64,000 nucleotides of DNA from Streptomyces sp. HPF1205. GTDB lineage: Bacteria > Actinomycetota > Actinomycetes > Streptomycetales > Streptomycetaceae. Below are positions 54,342-63,589 of the stretch, one piece after another; positions within the stretch are counted from its first letter, which is position 1, and each line of letters starts with the position of its first letter. The position numbers were made by a program, and so were the translations under genes. Under the pieces are notes generated by a model. It ran no database searches, had not been told where the DNA came from, and saw only the letters and a program-made list of their open reading frames with translations. The stretch covers positions 1 to 64,000 of the forward strand of contig NZ_JAINVH010000002.1 in NCBI RefSeq assembly GCF_020400825.1, written 5' to 3'.

Positions 54342-54406
54342 TGCCGGAACCTTTGAAGCTGAGTAAAATCGAGCGCTCGCCGGTTTAAGTCCGCAGGTCA
54401 CGCCCT
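54342..54406 (+). promoter_or_regulatory. CRISPR leader of array 3
   Basis: The 29-base element at 54342-54370 begins TGCCGGAA and contains AGTAAAA at the same internal position as in arrays 1 and 2. Exactly 36 bases separate it from the first repeat, and the repeat-proximal bases are CAGGTCACGCCCT. Confidence 0.85.
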
Positions 54407-54923
54407 CTGCTCCCCGCGCACGTGGGGCTGTTCCCCCGGTTGAGAGGACATGCGCATGTACGACATCCTGCTCCCCGCGCACGTGGGGCTGTTCCCGTGA
54501 CGACCGACCACCACCCGCCCTACCCTGCCTGCTCCCCGCGCACGTGGGGCTGTTCCCGGAGCTCCGCCGGTACCTGGTGCGGCGCGCCGCTGCTCCCCGC
54601 GCACGTGGGGCTGTTCCCCGGGAGACGATCCGCCGGACGGCGTCCGGGTGCTGCTCCCCGCGCACGCGGGGCTGTTCCCGGCCGAACAGTTCGACGGCGC
54701 GTGCGCTGACGCTGCTCCCCGCGCACGCGGGGCTGTTCCCCAGGCCATGCTGATGACCGACCTGGTCCTCCACCGCTCCCCACGTACGCGGGGCTGTTCC
54801 CGTGTCCAGGGCGAACGCGCCGTTTTCGTCGTTCTGCTCCCCGCGCACGCGGGGGTGTTCCCGTGCCCGCAGTCATGATGAACGCGAACGGCGCCTGCTC
54901 CCCTGGCCAGCAGGCAAAGTTCC
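54407..54923 (+). CRISPR. Type I-E CRISPR array 3 (9 repeats, 8 spacers)
   Basis: Repeats (29 bases) start at 54407, 54468, 54529, 54590, 54651, 54712, 54773 (three changes), 54834 (one change) and 54895 (degenerate end repeat). All spacers are 32 bases. The four leader-proximal repeats have ACGTGGGG where the older ones have ACGCGGGG. A further repeat-like remnant (CCCCGCGCGCAATG, then GGCTGTTCC) occurs at about 54980-55009. Transcription runs rightward from the leader behind cas2. Confidence 0.97.
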
Positions 54924-55166
54924 GTGCAAGAGTCTCTCCCGACCCAGGAATTCCGGTCAGCCCGTGCCGACAGCCGACGTCTCCCCCGCGCGCAATGTAA
55001 GGCTGTTCCTGAAGACGTAGGCCTGCTCGATCTCAGAGCCAGCGCCGGTATAGCCGACCTGCGGTGGACTATCGCCCCCAGCAGGCCGGCGCGCAGAACT
55101 GTTAGCCACGCCGAGGGCCTCCATGGGGCACAGGCGGTGGGCATAGACACCAACCGACACTGACAT
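54924..55166. other. Region past the old end of array 3
   Basis: It contains the repeat-like remnant at 54980-55009 and otherwise no gene. It may be decayed array sequence. Confidence 0.4.
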
Positions 55167-55213
55167 GACCGTGCGGAGGTGGGCCCTCGGGTAGATGCCA
55201 CCTCCGCACGGTC
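55167..55213. terminator. Perfect 16-bp bidirectional terminator hairpin
   Basis: GACCGTGCGGAGGTGG pairs perfectly with its complement around a 15-base loop. It lies six bases past the stop of the leftward giant ATPase gene and would also stop transcription from array 3, insulating the two systems. Confidence 0.9.
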
Positions 55214-55219
55214 TTCCAC

Positions 55220-58200
55220 TCAGATACGCGACCAGCAGCTGAAAAGCACTGGCTCCAGCCGACGCCGTAGACCTTCCTGCTCAAGTACCTGGAAGGCATC
55301 GAGGCAGGCGCACGCCCATCGGGCCTCTTCTTCTGTCAACCCTGCCAGTTCCATCGCGACCAAAAGATCATCTTCGGTGGTCCAGCCAGAGCCGAACTCC
55401 TCGGCGACAGCCCGATAGGCGGCCGCGATGAGAGGATCCGCAGCGAGGCCCGCAGCGTCCACTAGGTTCGCTCCGCATGCCCTCTTTTGAAGCTCGTCGC
55501 TGAGAGCTTGTAGAGCCTGATCCTGGTTCCGGGACTTTTCATGCAGTTCGATAGCCCAGTCCAGCACCAACGGCCAGCCTCCGGTTACCTCGAAGAGCCT
55601 GCTTTGTTGGCTTTCAGTGTCGAAGAGTTCACTTCGATGAGTCCACGACTTCAGACCGTGCCGATCGTAGCGCCTCAGCACAACTGACGTGGACGCAGCA
55701 GCTTCTGGATCCGAAAGCAGATCACGCCACAGGCCGAGCTGGTTGACTCCGGCTACCAGGACGACTGCCCGGGTAACGCCGGGCCGATCGGGGACTACAT
55801 TCCTGGCCAGCTCCAGCGACTCACGGCAGCCAGCCTCGTTCACATGCAGGGCAGCGAGATCACTGACAACGAGCCGTCTCTCACCCGGCCTTCCTGCGGA
55901 CAACTCCTGGCGAAAGAGGCGGTTCGTGCCGATCGAGGGCATCTTCCAACCGATCCGGTCGGTAACAGCGCGCAACGCACCACTGACGTCCCCGATCCCA
56001 GTGGCGGGCGTGCCCAGAACGATACGCGTCTGGTTTGCGTGATCGCCCAACAGATCGTTTACCTGAGTGACAGTGAGTGGCGCCGACCGGCCATCGTGCA
56101 ACTCCGGCCGTCCCTCCAGAACGACGGTTTCCTCAAGCCTGCACTCACTCTCTGCACTAAGCAGACGGGTCTCCACCTCCTGGGCGGTTCCGATCATGCG
56201 CAGTGCGTTGGGGCCTCGCAAATGCCAGCCGCGACCGTCGTGGTTGGGTGCCAGGATGCCGAGGCCGACCATCTCCTGGAGATAGGCACGAAAGCCCTCG
56301 CTGTCGAGCTGCCGAAATCCGACAGGCCACCAACTGGAACACTCATCGCGCAGCTCAATATCGGTGAGTCTGGCCTCTAGGCCGTTGTCGCGTGCGTGGC
56401 GTGCTAGGACGTTGGCAATCACGTTGTAGCGGTCGTCCAGGGTGAGGGTGTCCTTGAAGGCCGCAGTGATGTCTGCCCGCAACGAAGGGTCCGACTCAAC
56501 TGCTTGTACGTCTTCGGCCTCGACGGAAAATGGGAGGCCGCTCCCCTCTCTCCGGGCGCGCTTGCGCTGCATTCCCTCTACCAGCCTGCTTCCAAACATC
56601 TGCAGGAGGAAGGGCTGGTACGAACAATAGCCCAGAACGCGGTTGACGAGGTCGACGTCAGCAAACTCGAATCCCAGCGCTCGCATGGGCAGAGTCAGCA
56701 GGTCGGCAGCGAATTGCGGAGCCAGCGGCCCGACTACTGTCGGGGTCTGAGCGAGGTGGCTGAACGGCCCGTTCCGGGCAAGCCGCGTGAACCGTTGCAC
56801 AGAATGAAGGCCCGCGAATACGACCTTGAGTCGGCCACGCGTCTCTACACACAACCCCTTCAAGCGGCGGGTCTGAGTGCAATGCGGTGCGTCTGCCTCG
56901 AAGAAGCGATCACACTCATCCATCAGGATCAGCAGCCGGTGCTGCGCTTCGCTGTCGAGCCACTCCTTGATGCCCGAACGCACTCGCTCGAAGGGATCGG
57001 CCGTTTGGAACTGACGGCGTGTCTTCTGAGGAAGCACGTTCAGACTGGTGAGTTCCGCGTCCAGCACATTCCAGATCGTTTCAGGGCCGAGCGCAGTTCC
57101 TTTACCAATGTTGTGGTGGTCCAGATTGATGTAGACGGGCCGATGGTAAGTGGGTTGTTGCTCGGCAAAACGGTCACCGGCGTCGTTGAGGAGCGCCGAC
57201 TTGCCGAGGCCACGGCCGCCGAAGATGATCTGGGTGCCGTCGGGGTCGAGTATGCTCTTGCGTTCGGCGTCGCGCCCGTAGAACATCTCCCGGCCGATTC
57301 TCCCACGCTTCTCTTTGATGTACGGATTTACACCAGAAAACGGGAGCAGCGTCTCGGTGGCTACGCTGACCTGACGGTTTCCACGGGCGGCCAGGTACGC
57401 CAAAGCCGCATCATCCACCACCATGAGGGGGGCGCGCCCCACGGAAGCGGCGAGTGCGGCGCGATCGTCGGTGCTCAGAGTGCCGAAGTAGGCGACCAGC
57501 AGACTTTCGCCGCTCGGCTCTCGCGTGGCTCGGCTCAGCAGTAGCTGTGCCGAGGGGCGACCCCAGACCATGAGAACGCGCAACCTGCCGCCCTGTTCGA
57601 GGATTTTCGAACCGAAAGCCGGGGCCCAGGCTCGGCCATTGATCTGGATATCGGACACGTCGACGAAGCGGTACTCGTTGCTGCGCGGAAGTTCGTGAAG
57701 GGGTCTAGCTCGTCGGGCCTCGTATCCCAAAAGCGAGAGAGCCGGCAGCAGCAAATCCCTGAGAGGGGCATTCTGCCGATCCTTAGGTTCCCAGATCGCA
57801 AGGTTACGCCATTGTTCCAGCGCGTGTGCGGCCCGTGCCGCTTCGTCAGTGGACAGGCGACCATAGTCAAGTGCGGGCAGGTTTCGCACTCGGCTACCAT
57901 TCCGCGCCGTCGTAACCAACGCCTTTGTGATGCCATCCGACAGTCCGGTCGGTACGGAGGGATAGAAGTCCCTGAGATGCGATTCCCCCGTCAGGATTTC
58001 CGGGACCTGCTCGCCCAGTTCGAGAAAGTAGACGAGGTCAGCTGCAGTCGCGAGCCCGTCGGTGTCCAGGTGGCGCAGTACCTGTGCCCGCTCGTCATCG
58101 GTGACCTTGGGAAGGGCGTCGAGTCGGGCACGCAGACGGTCGGCAGCCTCTTTGCGGTACTGCGGAAGAGACTGAGCCACCAAGTCGAGGTTGCGTCTGA

Positions 58201-61200
58201 CGCTGCTCAGCTCACGCGGGGTACCGTCCTCTGTGGCCCCGGCGTCGGCGTCAGCCAGCAGCTCCTGTAGCGCCACGTCCTGGTCGTCGGAGAGCGCTCC
58301 GTCGGCCTGGGCACCTCGGAGTTCCGTAAGCAATTCCTCACGGCGCCGGGTCAGCTCCGAAGCGCGTCGGGACTCTAGATCCTGCAGCCACGCTCGCCGG
58401 GTGGTGTCGGGATACGCCGGAGCCGCGCCGGGCAGCGCACCACACGCCGCCAGGTCGAGTATCCGGTGCCCAGCACTGAAATCGTCCTGTGCTACCTGTA
58501 GTTCGAGGGCTTCATCCCACGTTCGATCGACTGCCGCCAGCAGGTCTTCCAGCGAAGGCTGCTGACCTGGGACAGCAGGAATTTTGAGCAATTCGGCATT
58601 GATCGCTTCGTACGCATCAACTTCTGTCCCCAGCCGCTGGACAGTGGTGCCGTGCTCGAGTTCACGAAAGAATTCGGTAAGCGAAATGTGTCCCGCAAGC
58701 GCCGCGGCGGCCGCAAACGGATACGGTCTGCCGGCCGCACGTTCAAGCTCGCGCAAAGCGTTGTCCTGCCTGTTGAGCACGGACTCTCGCATGGCCGAGA
58801 TCTCCTGCACAGCCCAGGTGCTGTCCGCTGCCTTACGGTGTTTGAGGGCCTCGGTGACATCGAGCCACGCTTTCGCGCAGTCCACCGAACGCTCGACCAA
58901 CTGCACTAGGTCCTGACGGCCAGGGCCTTGGAGGGGGCGGCTGCTCGGTCCGCGCAGCTCCCGGTCTGCCTTGTCGATCTCAGCATGGACCTCTGAGAGC
59001 CGAGTCAAACGCCCGATGGTCTCCCGCACCACGACATCGGTGTCGGGCAGCCCGTTCGCAATGCTCAGGAGCATCTCCCCGAGCATCCCGTCCTCCGCCA
59101 GCCATCGCTTGGCAATATGCGTAGCCCTGTTGAAGCGAAGCCGCGGTGGCTTGCAAAGCGCCTGAACCTGATCGACGGCCTCGCGCAGTCCAGCCTCTGT
59201 TGCGGAGACGCCGGCTATCACGGCCATGGGACGGGCAATCAGCAAAGCCCCGCTAAGTGCCCGGTCACCCACCGCTACCGCGATTTCGGCGAGACCTACA
59301 GGCAGCCGGGGAGCCAGGGCTCTCAATTGTGCGCCGACCATGTGTTCGCCGGTGATCAGGGCGGACCGGGCGAGCGCGGGCAGCAAGAGAAGCTCTGTCC
59401 CCTCCTGGCCACGAGATCCGAGGACATCCCAGCGCTGAAGCGCTTCGTCGACCAACCGGGCACCGCTGCCGGATCCCGGGCGGAGGGCAGCGCCAGCAGC
59501 CGCCAAGCGCAACGCAGCCGACTCGGCTTCGGAACGTCCAGCGGCCGACGAGATGTGGGCGGCGAGCCCGAAGCGCCTTTCGGAGACGAGACGGACCACG
59601 GCGCCATCGATCACGAGGTGGGCAGCGTCCACGGAAGCCGCCGCCGTGGGCCTCTCATCGGGCAGCGCGGGCTGACGCATGGGCTCAGCACCGTCAGGAG
59701 CGGCATCGAGGTTCCCTGATGCGGCGCTGGTGTCCACCTCGGCGGAGGCCTGGGTATCCATGTCGTCGGCGCCCAAGGGCGATTCGAGTGATCCAGGAGC
59801 GACAGGAGACGCGGGCAGAGGGGACGGAGTCACCTCTGCCACCGGCCCGGGCGTATCCACAGAAGGCGAGCTGGAACTGCTGCTTTCCACCATGGCAGAT
59901 GCTGGAGGCAGCTCGGAAACAGTGGACACGACCGGTTCGGTGCGAGCGTCCTCGTTCGCCGTCTCCGCGGGGAGGCTCAACTCCGTGTACATCAGGGCAG
60001 CCATGGCGCACTCGGGCAGTGTTCGTCCCACCAGCTGCTGCCGTTTCATGATTTCCGGCAGAGCGTCCGGCCGCCCGCTCAGCTCGACAATCTCAGCAAG
60101 TGCGATGAGCGCTTCGGCCTGACTTCGCTCTGACTCGTCCCACAGCGGTTTCTCCCGCAAGTGCAGGGCCAGTTCCTGTGCCGCAAACAGAGCGACTGAA
60201 GCTGCCCCGTGACATGTTACGGCTAGCAGTATGTGCAGCCGCTCGCGTACCGCATGATCTCGATCGCGCTCCGCACGGTGTGCCTCGACAGCCTGGGCGA
60301 GGTCGTTGAGACGGAGCGGAACGCCACTCGTACCGACTGCCGCCAGGGCGTCTCGGATGCGGACAAAGGCAGGGACCACGGCGGACAGGTCCCGCAGATC
60401 CTCTTCGATCGGCGGAGATCCGTCTTCCAGCGCACCGGCGATACGGGTGATCGCATCTTGAGCCGTTGAGACTGATACTTTCAGCGCCTCGTATGCGTGG
60501 TATGGGTCGACGTACTCGCCATTGTCGGCAGTCCCGAGCGGGTCACCACTGGCAGTACCGCTTGCTGGCTCGTTCTCGACGGCTTCCGGCAGTGGCTGCG
60601 CAGCGACGCTCTCCTTCGCAGAGAGTAGTCGATCGGCTCCGTCCACAACCTGGTGAGTCGAGTCCTGTGCAAATGAGGACGTCACCTCTACGACCCGGGC
60701 CGCCGCCTCCCGCACGGCGTCAAGTTTGATGGTATTGATGTCGGCACCAAGGCCGAGCCACTGCCGCTCGGCCGCCCACAGGAGTACCTTCGCGTCGAAC
60801 GCTGACGCCTGGCACCAGGTGAAGACGGCCAGCCGGGCGAGGGCGGAGTTCCATCGCGTCACCGGATCAACGACGGGGCGTCTGTTTTCCTCCGCCCCAA
60901 CAGCTGCCGCCACATCGTTCATGACCCGACCCACTAGCACTCGCGTCGCGCACGTGCATCCGTGCTGCTTCAGCTCGCGACGCATCCGGGTCAGCACGTC
61001 CTGGCAAAGGGACTTGCTCGCCCGGCGCGGGGCAGCGAGGTTGATGCCCAGGTTACGCAAGAGTCGCTGGCGCTCTTTGGGGTTGATCGAGTTGAAAGCC
61101 AACTCGACCAGATCCGGGGTGAGCTCGTCTAACGCGTCCTGGACGAGGTTTCCGCTCGCGTTGAGGGCGTCGGCCAATGCTTCGAGTAGCTCACGTGGGG

Positions 61201-61252
61201 TGCCCGGCGGTGAGAGTGGTGGGTTCGCGTCGACGTGATAGCGATCGTGCAT
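55220..61252 (-). CDS. Giant protein with AAA/ORC-like ATPase core
   Basis: The 2010-residue product starts at ATG 61252, six bases after GGAG. Residues 1-420 are helical; a Ser/Pro-rich linker covers about 430-530; a long helical region follows to about 1250. The ATPase comes next: FGGRGLGKSALL (Walker A, about 1343-1354) and LLILMDECDRFFEAD (Walker B, about 1437-1451), then a winged-helix-like part (LRMIGTAQEVETRL region). From about 1700 a second domain looks like a degenerate ATPase, with VLGTPATGIGDVSG lacking the Walker Lys, then LFEVTGGWPLVLDWAIELHE. This layout suggests a STAND-type or ORC-like sensor. It is the last gene of a leftward operon. GC content is lower than in the cas genes. 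Function unknown. Confidence 0.85.
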   Translation of the reverse strand: MHDRYHVDANPPLSPPGTPRELLEALADALNASGNLVQDALDELTPDLVELAFNSINPKERQRLLRNLGINLAAPRRASKSLCQDVLTRMRRELKQHGCTCATRVLVGRVMNDVAAAVGAEENRRPVVDPVTRWNSALARLAVFTWCQASAFDAKVLLWAAERQWLGLGADINTIKLDAVREAAARVVEVTSSFAQDSTHQVVDGADRLLSAKESVAAQPLPEAVENEPASGTASGDPLGTADNGEYVDPYHAYEALKVSVSTAQDAITRIAGALEDGSPPIEEDLRDLSAVVPAFVRIRDALAAVGTSGVPLRLNDLAQAVEAHRAERDRDHAVRERLHILLAVTCHGAASVALFAAQELALHLREKPLWDESERSQAEALIALAEIVELSGRPDALPEIMKRQQLVGRTLPECAMAALMYTELSLPAETANEDARTEPVVSTVSELPPASAMVESSSSSSPSVDTPGPVAEVTPSPLPASPVAPGSLESPLGADDMDTQASAEVDTSAASGNLDAAPDGAEPMRQPALPDERPTAAASVDAAHLVIDGAVVRLVSERRFGLAAHISSAAGRSEAESAALRLAAAGAALRPGSGSGARLVDEALQRWDVLGSRGQEGTELLLLPALARSALITGEHMVGAQLRALAPRLPVGLAEIAVAVGDRALSGALLIARPMAVIAGVSATEAGLREAVDQVQALCKPPRLRFNRATHIAKRWLAEDGMLGEMLLSIANGLPDTDVVVRETIGRLTRLSEVHAEIDKADRELRGPSSRPLQGPGRQDLVQLVERSVDCAKAWLDVTEALKHRKAADSTWAVQEISAMRESVLNRQDNALRELERAAGRPYPFAAAAALAGHISLTEFFRELEHGTTVQRLGTEVDAYEAINAELLKIPAVPGQQPSLEDLLAAVDRTWDEALELQVAQDDFSAGHRILDLAACGALPGAAPAYPDTTRRAWLQDLESRRASELTRRREELLTELRGAQADGALSDDQDVALQELLADADAGATEDGTPRELSSVRRNLDLVAQSLPQYRKEAADRLRARLDALPKVTDDERAQVLRHLDTDGLATAADLVYFLELGEQVPEILTGESHLRDFYPSVPTGLSDGITKALVTTARNGSRVRNLPALDYGRLSTDEAARAAHALEQWRNLAIWEPKDRQNAPLRDLLLPALSLLGYEARRARPLHELPRSNEYRFVDVSDIQINGRAWAPAFGSKILEQGGRLRVLMVWGRPSAQLLLSRATREPSGESLLVAYFGTLSTDDRAALAASVGRAPLMVVDDAALAYLAARGNRQVSVATETLLPFSGVNPYIKEKRGRIGREMFYGRDAERKSILDPDGTQIIFGGRGLGKSALLNDAGDRFAEQQPTYHRPVYINLDHHNIGKGTALGPETIWNVLDAELTSLNVLPQKTRRQFQTADPFERVRSGIKEWLDSEAQHRLLILMDECDRFFEADAPHCTQTRRLKGLCVETRGRLKVVFAGLHSVQRFTRLARNGPFSHLAQTPTVVGPLAPQFAADLLTLPMRALGFEFADVDLVNRVLGYCSYQPFLLQMFGSRLVEGMQRKRARREGSGLPFSVEAEDVQAVESDPSLRADITAAFKDTLTLDDRYNVIANVLARHARDNGLEARLTDIELRDECSSWWPVGFRQLDSEGFRAYLQEMVGLGILAPNHDGRGWHLRGPNALRMIGTAQEVETRLLSAESECRLEETVVLEGRPELHDGRSAPLTVTQVNDLLGDHANQTRIVLGTPATGIGDVSGALRAVTDRIGWKMPSIGTNRLFRQELSAGRPGERRLVVSDLAALHVNEAGCRESLELARNVVPDRPGVTRAVVLVAGVNQLGLWRDLLSDPEAAASTSVVLRRYDRHGLKSWTHRSELFDTESQQSRLFEVTGGWPLVLDWAIELHEKSRNQDQALQALSDELQKRACGANLVDAAGLAADPLIAAAYRAVAEEFGSGWTTEDDLLVAMELAGLTEEEARWACACLDAFQVLEQEGLRRRLEPVLFSCWSRI

Positions 61253-61291
61253 CCGTACTCCATCCTGGTGCGGTGAGGCGCGCGGGAAGCG

Positions 61292-63589
61292 TCAGCGGCC
61301 TCGGGTGTGCGGGGTGACGAAGGTGTAGCCGGGCGGCAGTTCCCATCCGTCGGGCTTGCCGAGCCTGCGGCAGTGCTCCCGGAAGGCTGCGACCTGTGCC
61401 TCACCAGGCGATCCGTCTGCCCCGATGCGCCGCAGGTGGCCGGGCACGTAGTACAGCGAGACTGCGCGGCGTCGCCCGCTGGGCTCGGAAATACGGCGTG
61501 CGGACGGCGTGGGCACGGGGTCAGGGTGGTAGCCGACGAGCGGGATGTTCTGCTCGCCGGTGCGAGGCGGGAAGTGCGGATGCCCGTCGACGCCACGGCT
61601 TCCCACAGCCCGGAACAGCCTCCCGTCCACGAGGAGCTCGTCCACCGCGCCGTCCAGGGCCTCGGCCTGGGCCGGCTTGGGCGTCTTCCCGTACACGGCG
61701 ATGGGCAGTGAGGAGCGGTCGAGCAGGGCATGCCGGTCAGGGGTCAGCAGCCCGCAGCGGCGTACAGCCCTCATCACCAGCTCGCGCGGGGCGAGGCCGG
61801 CCGCCGAATCACGGGTACGGTCGCTGCCGGGGGCGTCTTCTCGGAGGAGGACGGCGTCGTCGTATCGATGCTCGATGATCCGGTCATCCACGGTTACCGG
61901 AGTGTCGAGCGGGGTGGTCGTGGCACGGATGACGCGACCGCCGCGAGGCCATTGCAGGTGGAGTTCGAGCCCGGGGAAGAAGTCCAGTGGCCATTCGACA
62001 TCGCTCAGGCGGCTGACGCCGTCGTTGAGTAGGACGGTGAGGTCCTGGACCGCCTCGTATTCCTCCAGCTCATAGCCGGGGTGCGCCAGCTCCAGACGTA
62101 CGGTGCTGTTGTCGCAGCCGAGATATCGCAGCTCGTCGGCGACGACCGGCCGCAGTGGCAGGTAGCCTTCTACGAGGTGAGCGAGCCTCAGGGGGAGGCG
62201 CCAGGCGACTTCGCTGTCGCTGATGCGCAGGTCCTGAGATGGCCCGAGAGCTTCATCATCCTCAAGTGGCGTGTCCACCGGTTCGGCGATGAGTTCGATG
62301 CCCGGCCCGCTGCCCGCGGATGCGGCTTCGTCAGGCATTAGGGATTGAGCGGTTGCCAGCCAACCAAGCCGTGCAGGCGTCAGCGGATCGCGGTCGGTGT
62401 CAGCATCACCCGGGTGGTGCGACCGCCAAACCCCGCCGCCCTCGAAACCGTCGTCAAGACCGACCCGCGTGCCGTCCTCGAAGAGACCGCTCTCGCTCTC
62501 GCCGCGGATGATGTCGCCAATTGCCAGATTGGCGCGGCACACTGCCGCCGCGTATCCGACTCCGGTTAAGAGCGGCTCGGCACCGGAGAAGTGCCGCAGC
62601 CGGGGGCCGACGGCAGTGTAGGCGGTGGCCCCGCTCGACAGGGCGTAACGGCGCCGCCTCGCCATCGGCTTGGCCGCATGTTGGATGCCCAGGGCAAGGG
62701 CGTTCATGTCCCTGCCCCCGAGCGGCCCGTCGTCACGCCAGCAGGCGGCGAGGGCGTCACACGTCATCGCGTACTGTCCCCACATGCGCAGCACGTCGCT
62801 CGACGCGAGCGCGCGGGATACCACCTCGAACAACCGGGTTAGCGCACCGTGCAACGTCTCATCGTCCTGCCCGCGTGCCAGTTCTGCGATTGACACGGGC
62901 ACGAAGGGGCTGAGGAGCTGCTTGCGCGCGGTGGTCAGCAGATAGGCGCTGTAAGCCGCTGTGTCGTCCAGCTCAGCTGCCTCGGGCGAGGAGTATTCAG
63001 CGTCGACCAGGACGTGCCCGCGGTGATCGACCCAGCGCTCGCGAGTACGCAGGCGGTTCAGCTGGTTGGCTCCCAGACTCAGCGCGGCGCCGAATGCCTG
63101 GCTGTCGGGGACGAGGAGTTCCCTTCGTACCGGCCGGTCATCAGGGCAAGGCTTTCCCGGTGCTTGTGCGCCCGCCGGAGCCCCGGACACCCAGCCTGGC
63201 ACGTCTCCGAGGGAGTCGATGCGCGGGTGCCGGCCCTCCTTGTAGACGATCTCCGCGTACAACGGTTCTGAACCTGTGGTGATGTGCACCATGGCACCGA
63301 CAGGCAGCGCGGGAACCCGCTCGCCAAGGGTGACCACGGGAAACTCGTCCGGGTCCAGCGGGCTTGCGCCGTAGCCCTCTCCCCCGAGGTCGAAGCCGAA
63401 ATAAGCGGCGTTGAAGGCAACAGCGACATGTACTGGGGCGCGGCGGGCCGCGACGACGGCCTCGAGGTATCGGCGCAACCGGTGCAGATCCGCAGCAGGC
63501 ACGGATTCGTAACCGTCGGCCATGGCCGGGGTCAGCAGGAGGTCCTGTCCGTACGGCTGCCGTATCTCTTGCCGTATCGGCGTGGTCAT
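61292..63589 (-). CDS. Large protein of unknown family, operon partner of the giant ATPase
   Basis: About 765 residues from ATG 63589, four bases after AGGAGG-AAGG; its ATG overlaps the TGA of the upstream gene, so translation is coupled. I do not recognise the family. The N-terminal 120 residues look alpha/beta (HVAVAFNAAYFGFDLGG, then VGAMVHITTGSEPLYAE); the middle is helical (AYSAYLLTTARKQLLSPFVP); residues from about 480 on are beta-rich, with SEVAWRLPLRLAHLVEGYLP and ELHLQWPRGGRVIRATTTPL. No nuclease, protease or methyltransferase motif was found. The 39-base gap to the ATPase gene supports one operon. Confidence 0.75.
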   Translation of the reverse strand: MTTPIRQEIRQPYGQDLLLTPAMADGYESVPAADLHRLRRYLEAVVAARRAPVHVAVAFNAAYFGFDLGGEGYGASPLDPDEFPVVTLGERVPALPVGAMVHITTGSEPLYAEIVYKEGRHPRIDSLGDVPGWVSGAPAGAQAPGKPCPDDRPVRRELLVPDSQAFGAALSLGANQLNRLRTRERWVDHRGHVLVDAEYSSPEAAELDDTAAYSAYLLTTARKQLLSPFVPVSIAELARGQDDETLHGALTRLFEVVSRALASSDVLRMWGQYAMTCDALAACWRDDGPLGGRDMNALALGIQHAAKPMARRRRYALSSGATAYTAVGPRLRHFSGAEPLLTGVGYAAAVCRANLAIGDIIRGESESGLFEDGTRVGLDDGFEGGGVWRSHHPGDADTDRDPLTPARLGWLATAQSLMPDEAASAGSGPGIELIAEPVDTPLEDDEALGPSQDLRISDSEVAWRLPLRLAHLVEGYLPLRPVVADELRYLGCDNSTVRLELAHPGYELEEYEAVQDLTVLLNDGVSRLSDVEWPLDFFPGLELHLQWPRGGRVIRATTTPLDTPVTVDDRIIEHRYDDAVLLREDAPGSDRTRDSAAGLAPRELVMRAVRRCGLLTPDRHALLDRSSLPIAVYGKTPKPAQAEALDGAVDELLVDGRLFRAVGSRGVDGHPHFPPRTGEQNIPLVGYHPDPVPTPSARRISEPSGRRRAVSLYYVPGHLRRIGADGSPGEAQVAAFREHCRRLGKPDGWELPPGYTFVTPHTRGR

